From the NCBI GenBank assembly GCA_037975125.1, contig JAJQOW010000014.1, forward strand, positions 19,919,484 through 19,983,483: 64,000 bases of DNA. The letters run 5' to 3'. Positions 51,651 through 61,196 of this stretch are shown piece after piece. The notes below the pieces were generated by a model. That model was not told where the DNA came from and searched no databases. It saw only the letters and a program-made list of their open reading frames with translations. A program made the translations under genes and the position numbers. Numbering within the stretch: position 1 is the stretch's first letter; every line of letters starts with the position of its first letter. The DNA comes from Latrodectus hesperus. Lineage: Eukaryota > Arthropoda > Arachnida > Araneae > Theridiidae.

Positions 51651-51821
51651 CCGCAGATTATCAGAAAGAAAAAACGTGCACGATCCTCCTTGTCTCAACA
51701 AGAGCTACAGCCTATTGAAATTAGTGAAGATGAGATGAACAGATCAGATAGGCATTGCAACCAGTTGACCTCTTTTCGCTCCTTAGACGACAACCAGTTG
51801 TATGCCTTCTCGGTTCCTTAG
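51651..51821 (+). CDS. Candidate exon fragment next to element L
   Basis: An open frame of 56 codons: PQIIRKKKRARSSLSQQELQ, then PIEISEDEMNRSDRH, ending in TAG at 51819-51821. The basic run followed by QELQ recalls the KIRKTEV and ARRNELQLL exons of the array. Its upstream splice site, if any, is hidden by element L. Coding status is uncertain; composition is less AT-rich than the surroundings. Confidence 0.3.
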   Translation, partial: PQIIRKKKRARSSLSQQELQPIEISEDEMNRSDRHCNQLTSFRSLDDNQLYAFSVP

Positions 51822-53333
51822 GACAAACAAAATTTCGAAACGAACCACAATGAATTTACCTGACAATTTCGCAAGATGAACATCATCATATCCAGTTTTT
51901 TATTACAGCAGAAGACCGACCACGTCTTTCGCTAATACCAACAAAGCAAATCTGTATTCAATGACGACTAACAAATCAGAGAAACTTCTCTGAAACAAGA
52001 TTGTTTCAATTTTGATGAATCTGCCTGCGAAGAACACTTAACATAGTTCGAGGACGATTATCAATAATTCACATACAAGATCTCTTACACAAATGCCATG
52101 TCACTGCTCTAGCCACAGTCGCCAAACAAACTTATATTTCTCAAAATAACTAGCGCCCACTAAATTTCACGGAAAACCAAGTTAGTATTCAAGGCTTCGT
52201 TTATTTGGTTTCATTGTCATTCAACGCTAAATTTCTGAAAACAAAAGCTATTCAGATTGGAACCTACAGCGTAAAGTAGAATCCAAACCAACAAGAATAC
52301 CATATGCATGGTAGGACTTGAACTTACGAAATGTTATATCCATAACAGTTGTAATCACTCTGCACTTTGACATTGTAATAGGCAAACAAAATCCCTCGTG
52401 AACTTCAACAGTCATAATTCAAAATACGTAATTAAGCAAATTTTTACACAAAATTTGTCTTAATTTGAAAATTTCAACAGAAAAAGTAAATATTCCACAC
52501 TTATCTCGTCGTTTAATGAGAGTGGTTAGGAAATTCTATGACGAAACTTCAAGCAATAAGTATTACATTACAAGCAACAAGCACTTGATTCTACACCGTT
52601 TAAAAGCTGAAAGTGATAAGCTTAAAATCAATTTTATTTAAATACTGCATCTTAAAATATATATAGATGTGCTGCAAACATCCAAGCTCAAAATACTTCG
52701 ATGTGACGAAGATAGGCGAGTTAATGACGTATTCGTGGGTGTTTCTTATAAATCTACGAGCGCTTTTATTAAACTTTCTTTTGCACTTGATTCTGATAGT
52801 TTGTTTTTTGACCAAAACTAATTTTTAATCAAAATGCATCCTTTTTTGGAAAACTTTTCAGTATTTTCCGTAATTTTAATGGGTAATGATCTTGTCCAAG
52901 AAATTTTGGATATTATGGTATTATTCCGAAAAAAACTCATTTCACAAAATGCCCTAGATGTAATTCGGATATGAAAGGAATTATAATAAAGAGTACAAAA
53001 ATCGAATATAGATTTATTTGTTCCAATAAGTATAAAGAAATGATTAAATCCAAGTAATAGTACTTTATTAGAAAATTCGAAAATACCCCATATATCTTTA
53101 TAGATATATTAACAACAAATCATTCAATAGGTGAATTTGTAGATCCAAGTGATCCACTAAATACAATTAACCTTTAGGAAATTAAAATAAAAATTAAAAG
53201 AAATATTGAATAACCGCCGGTCAAGTAAGCTATTCAATTCATAAGAGATAATCAAATATATAAATAAATTGATTATAGAATGTATAATTAGCACTTTCAT
53301 AGGAATTGTATGAGCTGCGTCTATGGCTTTGCA
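51822..53333. other. AT-rich interval without recognised genes
   Basis: Short frames on both strands only, none with a motif I can name. No copies of the retrotransposon family or of the array unit were recognised by eye. Confidence 0.5.
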
Positions 53334-53663
53334 CTTTCATCGAAGACGGAAAACTTAATTCAATCCCTTCTCTTGGAGGAAAAATCGAGCAATTCTCATA
53401 CGATATCGCACAGGTTTATCAAGGTAATTATTGAATTCGTTTACGGCGCAAAGGATTTCAAGTTGTGGAAATTTTGGTAAAATATAAATGATATTTAAAA
53501 ATAAAATCTTGAAAAATTTTCAGACACAAATAAATTACCAGAGCAACCTTGCCAAAAAATCAAAACAAGAAGAACTGAGTTGCAGTTACTGAAGGCAGGC
53601 TTACGTTCTTATTTTCTGTGTTTGTTCCGTCTCGAAATATTAACCACAACGCTACTGGCTTAG
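53334..53663 (+). pseudogene. Diverged relic of the array's two-exon module
   Basis: The second exon is clear: after ATTTTCAG at 53523 the phase-1 frame reads TNKLPEQPCQKIKTRRTELQ then LLKAGLRSYFLCLF and ends at TAG 53661-53663. It aligns with SKLRLPPRPKIRARRNELQ, LLKAGLPIFF of the array, with the same acceptor and phase. Upstream, a possible first exon ends GGKIEQFSYDIAQVYQ before GTAATT at about 53432, matching only weakly. Divergence is far greater than between array units, so this is an older paralogue. Whether it is still coding is open. Confidence 0.5.
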
Positions 53664-54069
53664 AGTGACGAAAATGTGTAAACGAGCTGGGAAAAAAAGC
53701 AATCCCCGACAAATAGGGATGTAAAATTTCTTTCTCTATCACCTGGCTAAAGCGGTGATTTTAATAATGTTTCATATTATAATTTTATTAATTAATAGAG
53801 AGTACTTCTTGACTCAATATAAACATACAGTCCACTGACAAAGCAAAAAATATACGTTCGTTAAAGCGCATTTGGTCCGTCGAGCCGGAGGGCTAACTGT
53901 GCGATATGGATAAATTGAAACCAGATAAAAAAAATTAACAATTCAAGCTTAACAGAAAAGTTGTAAAGGAAACAAGAGCTACTAGCGCAACAGACCTTGA
54001 AGTGCAGCTAAAGAGAATAGAGCATTACCAAAGGCGTAACAACAATTGCCCTGTTCGCACTAGGAGAGC

Positions 54070-55909
54070 TAAACCTCTATGTGTTTTGTGGAATGACTAT
54101 AGCTGTTGAAAGGGCAAAGGTTAGGAAACTCTTTAATAGAGCTAAGAAATAAGGGGAATGGGACATTTGTAAAACGCCCCTAACCAACTATAACAAGAAT
54201 GTTAGAAAAAGCAAAACTGAATCCCGGAGGTAATTCTGCTTATTTTCTTATAAAAAGTAAATTCTATTTATGAGGGAGCTAGACTCCAACGTATCCTTAG
54301 AAGGGATGAACCTATATTGGTTGGTACCTTAAAAGAGGAGGATGGCAGCTTTAATAATACTGGGAAAGCAATTATGGAAGTTTGGACCTAAACGCATTTT
54401 CCAGGAGCTAGCGATATTAATAGCAATGATGGTCAGCACTTTTATTGACTCTAAGTAAAGAGTAAATGGAGTCATTGTACATATGCTAAGAATATCAATT
54501 ATAATACTGTAAGGTGGAAATGGCCCACCTTTAAACCACTCAAGAGTCCTGGTCCTGATAGAACAATGCACATCATGATCCAAAAGGTCAATGAGATAAT
54601 TATCCCGTTCTGACTAGAGTGTATAGGGCTAGTCTAACGATGGGATATGTTCCGAAGCTTTGGCAGAGAACTAGGATTATTTTCATTCTTAAGCCTGAAG
54701 GAAAGGTTCTTATGACCAGGCTGAGTCCTTCCGACCCATTAGCCTTTCCTCTTTTTTCCTGAAGATTGTGGAAAAAATTGATAGGCTTGCTAGGGATTAC
54801 TTGTGTAGTAATTGTCCCTTGCATGCCCTCCAATTGGCTTATCAATATCTTGGAGACAGCCTTATATCAGCTTGTCTCCAAGATTGAAGACTCTTTGGAT
54901 AGGAAGGAAATAGCCTTAGCTGCTTTCCTAGACAACCAAACAGCTTTTGATAATACATCGCATCTATCCATAGTTAATGCTATACGAGCTACAGGGATAA
55001 ATTGCATTCTTGTTAAATGGATTGCGACCTTACTCACGGATAGTTATTCAAATAAAGATCTTTGATGAGACACTTGAAAAGACTACTAGAGGCTGTCCAA
55101 CAGAGGGTGTCTTGTCGCCTTTACTTTGGAACCTAGTACTTAATAGTCTAATTTAATATCTTAACTACACTCAAGGGTATTCGGATGACATTGTCATCCT
55201 TATCCTAGGTAAGGATTTCAATAAAACTAATGCGAAGTGCCATTAGTTATGTTAGTAGGTGGTGCAAAGAGCATTTGACGTTAAGTCCTCAGAAGACCAA
55301 TCTTGTATTTTTTACACGCTAAAGGAAATGGGATGGTTTTACTATCCCTAAATGTTTTGGGGTTCCCATCAATGTTGCTACTGAGGTGAAGTATTTAGAC
55401 CTGTTACTTGACCAAAAGTCACCTGGAATAAGCATGTTGAGTTCAAGATTAACAAAGCTAAGTGTTGTATTATAACATGTAGAAGAATGCTTGGTAAAAA
55501 CTGAGGTCTCCAAGCGAAATTCATGTTTTGGATGTACACTGCTATTATCAGGCCTATTATAACTTATGTCTCTATTATCTGGTGGTGCAAGGTGGAACAG
55601 GTAACTGTGAAGGACAGGCTGGGAAGTCTGCAAAGACTAGCCTGCCTTGTTTCACAGAACTATGTCCTCTGCGCGCACCAGAGCATTAGAGATTATTTTA
55701 GATCTAATTCCTCTAGACATCTTCATTTGCAATACTGCAAGAATGACTGCATATACAACGATGTTGCAAAAACAATCGTATGACACGCTTTTGGCAATAG
55801 GTTATTCTAAAGAATCACCGAAATTATAAGGGATCCTATTCTTATAATGCCTTCTGACACCATAGAAAAGTCTTGCGTGTTCGACAGACCTTTTGAGATT
55901 GTTTCCAAC
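54070..55909 (+). pseudogene. Decayed non-LTR element on the + strand, RT part
   Basis: Broken frames show a typical RT order: VLWND (linker) near 54080, KSPGPDRTMH near 54550, GYVPKLWQRTRIIFILKPEG near 54640-54710, ETALYQLVSKIEDSLDRKEI then AFLDNQTAFDNTS near 54855-54960 (first catalytic Asp region, here AFLDNQTAFD), TRGCPTEGVLSP near 55085, GYSDDIVIL near 55180 and HLTLSPQKTNLVFFTR near 55275-55320. Many stops and frameshifts intervene. The sequence is unrelated at family level to the minus-strand elements and resembles the R1/jockey-like elements of arthropods. The RNase H part lies beyond the N insertion. Confidence 0.7.
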
Positions 55910-55949
55910 CAGGGATGAATGGAGTGAGAACACGATCAGTTTGGATAAC
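55910..55949. repeat. Long imperfect target-site duplication of element N, left copy
   Basis: 40 bp here and at 57593-57632 match at 36 positions by eye (core GTGAGAACACGATCAGTTT). The sequence is part of the + strand element, just before its RNase H. It is much longer than the 13-14 bp duplications of F, H and I. Confidence 0.75.
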
Positions 55950-57592
55950 AGTTTCAAGAAATAAAGGAAGTTCATTTTGATATTGAAAAGCTCCTTTACT
56001 GGAGCTGGAAGGCGGGTCTTCTGTCATATCCTCGAACGGTGTTTCATCGTCCGAGGGAATTAAGGAAGCCGCGTTAGTCTCCAAGCAAGAGAAAGAATTA
56101 TGGAAATTCAAGGCTTTTTAGCTTTTTTTTTTTTAATTTTAAGGCTTTCTCAGCTTTAATTAGCAAAAGGAGCTTTTCTTGAAAATGTTGGAGTTTTTTT
56201 AAACTTTGGCTTTTCAGATGTTTGGGGTAATCTTACTGGGGAAACAGAAAAGGTTTCAGTTAGTGTGCTGCTCGATTTGATGATTTTGGGGGCAGCAGTG
56301 GCATAACTAACTCCTGATTGAGGAGTGCGAGAAGTAACTAATCGTTTAGCCTCAGGATATAAGCATTTATAATTAACCTTAACCGTGGCTATCTCGTTTT
56401 CCAGCAAATACTGAGGACAACTTCGAGAATAGGAGTGGATGATCACAACAGTTGACACCTCTCCTTCGCTGTGCAGTTAGAACTATCATGGCCTACCACC
56501 ACCCAACGGGCGCAGGTGATTTTGCCTCTGCAAAAATTTCTCGAGTGTCCAAAGAGCTGACATTGGAAACATCGCAAGGGATTTGGGATGTAAGGCCTGA
56601 GGAGTAAATTCATGTAAGCAGCTTTTACATACTGCGGAAGGTCTGGCGTCACAAAAGTCAGAACTAGGCGCTTAGTTTTAATTACTTTGCCGTACCTCCG
56701 ACTGCAATGCGTCTAACGCCACAAACCTTCTGATTCTGTAAATTCTCCACAATCTCCTCCGTCGGCGAGTATAATAAATCTATTGCTGAGATTACTCCAG
56801 ATGAAAAGTTAATGTTGCTGTGAGGTGAAACAGTCACTTCGAAGTTGCTAGCCAAAATGTCTGCTTGTGAGTTTGAAGCAGCCTCAACAAGCAGAACACC
56901 TGAGCGCATTTTCTGTACTTCTTTCACTTCTCCAACAAACCCTGATATTCCTTTTGAAATTAGGAAATGAGATATAGTGATAAAATTTCCCTCCTTCCTT
57001 TTAATAATAAAAAATATAGGTCTCATATTTTCAAATTGTTCCTCCCGTGGGAGAAAAGTATCATTTTTATTCTCCATTTATAAATTATAAAATTTCGGAA
57101 CCTAACTGCACCACCCACCACCGAGTCTAACAAGGGGATGCAGACCATGTGCACCAGTGTCCTATACGTTCACAGTACATCCCTGAAGTGGCCTCCACCC
57201 TTCACGAGTCACCCAGTAGATGTACCAATCGCTTGATCTATATAGCCGATATATGTGCTCAGGACCACAACACACCGCCTGTTTATATGAATCAGAGGCC
57301 GAAGTAATGTTTTGGTCTCTGGGGGCCTCAATTACTAGGACCCTCCTTTCAGGGACACGGGTCTCCACGCACGGCAAACACGTGCGTGATTTAGTCCTCA
57401 AGAGTAGCTAATAGCAACAGAGCGACGAAAGCTACTAAGGGGAGCCCGCAACCTCTTGCGAGGCAACCACACTGAGGGAGAAGAGGAAGATAAAGCAGAA
57501 GTGTAAAGGAGAGAAGAAAGAGGACAGATCACTAGGGAACCTCGGGATTGTGACACCCGTGTTTACCTAAAGAAGGTAAACCCCCTGAGGGG
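55950..57592 (-). pseudogene. Element N: decayed ORF1 and 5' UTR, 3'-truncated at the ORF2 start
   Basis: The 5' UTR is 57078-57592 with the terminal palindrome intact. ORF1 starts at ATG 57077 (MENKNDTFLPREEQF) and runs in several frames to about 55975; knuckles are damaged (CARWVVVGHDSSNC has lost a Cys, and the third is frameshifted). The copy ends at the first bases of ORF2 (CAAGAAATAAAGGAAGTT on the + strand) with no 3' UTR or CCAA tail, and a 40-bp duplication flanks it. It belongs to the I/L/N subfamily but is older. Confidence 0.8.
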
Positions 57593-57632
57593 CAGAGGTG
57601 AATGCAGTGAGAACACGATCAGTTTCGATAAC
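57593..57632. repeat. Long imperfect target-site duplication of element N, right copy
   Basis: Partner of 55910-55949. It directly abuts N's terminal palindrome and is followed by the + strand element's RNase H. Confidence 0.75.
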
Positions 57633-58440
57633 TATGATCTCATCTGTTTTACCGATGGATCTAGAAAGCATAATCTCTCTGGACTTGGTGTGCATGGGGT
57701 ATCACGAAGTTTCAACTTCTGTAGGGGCCTTGGGAAGTATGCAACTGTATTCCAAGTCTTGCCATTATTGATTGTCTCTTATTAAATATTAGAAAGGGCT
57801 ACAATGGGAAGCGGATTCTAATTTGCGCTGACAGTCAATCTGTCTTAAAGGCCATTAATTCTTTCCAAGTAAAATCTAGTATTGTGTCCTGGAATGTAAA
57901 AATCTTAAGAAACTGGGCAAACAATAATAAGGTTTTCCTTTTTTGGATGCCAGGACGCGTCGGGAATGAAGGTAATGAAAAGGCGGATGAACTGGCAAGA
58001 CAGGATTTGTCTTCTAACCCTATTGGTGCGGAACTTTTTTGTTGCATCAACATGAACATAAACGGTTACCCTACTCAAATGGGAAAATCAGAAGGTTAAT
58101 AAATATTGGTTTAACACTTCTGGTCAAAAGTATGATCGCTAGATCATCGACGAATGCCTCTAAAATTCTTAGTTGTTCTAGAGCGAAGAAACGTACCATC
58201 GTAGGCTTCATCACTGACTTTATCATTGCAGGAAACTTCTCCATACTGTGGTATTCGTTCAAGACCCTAATTGTAGGAAATGTCTTAAGAATGATGAGTT
58301 GGCGCATCACATCATTTTTGAGTGTGATTCTCTATCCTCTTTTTGTTTTAATACTTTAAGATTCATCAATATTAAAGAGTTGCATCTTAGCCCATAATGG
58401 GTACGTCTGACTATATAAAGTGGGCAACCCAATTTATTGG
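57593..58440 (+). pseudogene. Decayed non-LTR element on the + strand, RNase H and C-terminal knuckle
   Basis: Frames read SENTISFDNYDLICFTDGSR (first RNase H Asp in FTDGS) and GLGVHGVS, then LICADSQSVLKAINSF (ADS) and FWMPGRVGNEGNEKADELAR (the usual SHVG is GRVG here, and ADELA keeps the last Asp). Further down, VQDPNCRKCLKNDELAHHII ending FEC matches the C-x2-C-x8-H-x4-C knuckle. Frameshifts and stops show it is dead. It continues the RT part at 54070-55909 with N inserted between. Confidence 0.72.
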
Positions 58441-58910
58441 AACTAAGAGTTCCTGGGTTTTAAGCTATGGCACAAAATGCTATTGAGCAGACGTGCCCAG
58501 TACCGTGCAAGCCCATTAAGAATACCAAAGGTAGTTTTCAAAACAGTTGTAGTTGGACCGTTCCGGGGCCGTCGCGAACATATTTCTCTCACCGGACCTG
58601 ATACAAGGTTCTGTGACTTCACAGACGAGAGCTGATGAACCGAAAGTTTCATTTCGACTCATTTTCAAACTGTTGCTGAGTTTATGATTTTTATGCACGT
58701 TTGTCATTTAATAAAAAATTGTGATACAATTATTAACCTTATAATTGTTTAAATTAGAAAAATAATCATTGAACTTTAACAAAATAAACAATGCCATTTC
58801 TATGATTTTGTAATGTTATTATAACAGTGCATGAATAAACAATAATTAAGAATTTCACGCAAAATATTTCTCGTTAGAGATGATAGAATTATTTTCGCGA
58901 AATATATACA

Positions 58911-58912
<2 letters not shown>

Positions 58913-58993
<81 letters not shown>
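58913..58993. repeat. (AT)n microsatellite
   Basis: An uninterrupted run of about 40 AT units. Confidence 0.97.
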
Positions 58994-58998
<5 letters not shown>

Positions 58999-60691
58999 AC
59001 ACAATATTATTTAACTCATTAAAACTATTATTAACATTTTTAAACGTAACAAAATTATCTTCATATAAATAATATATGCAACATACCCTTCATAATTGTC
59101 TATGATGTGTTTATTTTTGAAGAATTTTCAAAAAACATTAATCTCTTATTAATAACCATTATTTCAAAAATTAGTACAAAATTATACTTAAGAAAATAAA
59201 CTAGATAATTCATAAAAATAATTATCAAAACAGTCATTGTAAATATTGAGTATTATTAATTTTATAAAAGCAATTATACAAAAAATACTTTATTTTTACT
59301 GTGGAAATTGTAAAAGGTGATAATTCAAAAAATTGAAAAGTAAATTATTTTTCATTTTAATAAACATACACAGTGAAAAAAGAGCCATGATTTTATTTAC
59401 ATAAATACAATTGGTACAAAAACATGCACATTTTATAAAATAATTTTGTCATATTTTCTGAAATCTTGTATAACATTTTCTATACTTACATCTAATGATC
59501 CTTTTTATATGTATATCACACAACTTTCAAAATGAATTAGTTTTGTTTAAAAAAATTTGGTGATAAGTAACGTGATACATAAACACAAATATGTAAAATT
59601 TATAAAATTTAAAATTTTCTAAAATAAATTCTAATGAGACGAATTTTAAAAATGTAATTGATCAATTATTAGAAAATTTATATTGCATATTTCATATTAT
59701 AATTATACATATCTATGAGATAAAACTTAATATATCCTTACAAATTTTTAATAAAACAATTTATATAAATCAGACACTTAACATAAACTAAATAAGTTAA
59801 AATACAATTCTAAGCAAAGAAATGTTTTAAATTTATAAGAAGAATTCTATTAACAGCAAAATTAAAATTTGCAGTTGTATGTATTTACAATATTTTATAA
59901 ATTTAATTCAGTAAAATTAAAAAAATTATCGATATTAAAAAATTTTTATTTATTTTTTAATCAACTATTTATTAATGTAGAAATTTTTCGTTTTCTCAGT
60001 TCTACACAGTTTATGTTTTTAATCCACTTCTCTCTCTTGTGGGGATCTGAAGGAAACTTGAAAACTGTTGTTCAAGAACCTTCGGATTCATAATTTGAAC
60101 GACATAAAGGCACACAACATTTCCGTCCCATATTGATCTGAAATTTAAAAAAAATATCTTTAGTGTACTGTGAAACACATTAAAATAAATATTTAAAACA
60201 CAAGTTTTGAATTTTCTCACAAAATGTCGCGAAAGTTTTATAGAGATATTACATTTGTAGAAAAATACTTGACAAATCATTTAGAGAACAAATATTTGAT
60301 CGATGATTTTAAGGTTATTGTTCCATAAGATTAAAAAATTATAAGCCAATGTTTAAGAAAATTCAGAAATTTATAAGTTTCACATAACAAGTTCAATTAT
60401 AGTTAGACAGTTAAATTATTTATAACAAAATTAATCACGACAAAATATTCAAAACAAGCTTACACAAAAAATTTAGATTTAAAACTTAAGCAATGTTTCG
60501 ACTGCCACATTCTTAAATACTTAAAGTTAAAAAATTCATTTTAAAATATAATTAGCTATATTTCCCAAAATAGAAACTAAGTAAAATACTAATGAGAGTT
60601 AATAAAAAGTAAACTGCTATCAAAATTAACACGACTCTCATAAAGCAAAAATTGAAATTTTCTAGCACACAAGCAAATTTACTTCCACATT

Positions 60692-61080
60692 TTGAAAAAA
60701 ACTTTTATCAATATCCTTTTGCTTTTCGATACATATTATTTCATTATTTTCAACAATTTAAAATTTGAAGATATTTCTAAAACTATTTACCCTGAAGAAC
60801 TTTCTCTAATTAAAACTAATTTATGTGAAACTAAAACAGAATTTCTGGATTTATTTATCACTATTGATAATTCTACTACATATATTGATGTCTTCGACAA
60901 AACTAATCAATTTAATTTTCATGTTAAAAGTTAATTTCTTGGAACTCCAATATTTCTTTAAAAATATACAGAAACGTAATAATTAATGAACTTTATCGCA
61001 TTTATAATATCTGTAACAATTATGAATCTAAAAATCAAAATTAAACGCCTAATAGCTCACCTAAAAATATTCCAATTAAT
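60692..61080 (+). pseudogene. Reverse-transcriptase-like fragment of another retroelement type
   Basis: The frame from 60692 to 60934 reads NNLKFEDISKTIYPEELSLI, KTNLCETKTEFLDLFITI and YIDVFDKTNQFNFHV. From about 60935 to 61080, after a stop, frames give WNSNISLK-like and INELYRIYNICNNYESK-like pieces. The pattern (IYPEELSL, FLDL, DVFDKTNQFNFH, LxRIxNICNN) recalls the C-terminal part of RT-like proteins found in many animal genomes, not the elements above. The exact family is not certain to me. It has stops and is a relic. Confidence 0.4.
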
Positions 61081-61196
61081 TTTATGTTAAAATATGTAGG
61101 AAGTAGGGAATCGCATGTAAGAATGAAGTAATGCATAATTTTTATAACTACAGAAGGGCCACCCAAGCATTGAAGTTCTTACAAGAATCCTGATGG

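Larger units (their letters stand above)
58441..61196. other. Gene-poor AT-rich interval
   Basis: Very AT-rich with long A and T runs, an (AT)n microsatellite and one RT-like fragment listed separately. I see no conserved gene. Confidence 0.5.

Noticed and set aside
52600..52815. 71-codon minus-strand frame as a gene
   Set aside because: No recognisable motif and typical of chance frames in AT-rich sequence; the apparent start is unsupported.
58913..58993. (AT)n run as an origin or regulatory site
   Set aside because: Plain microsatellite; nothing else around it suggests function.
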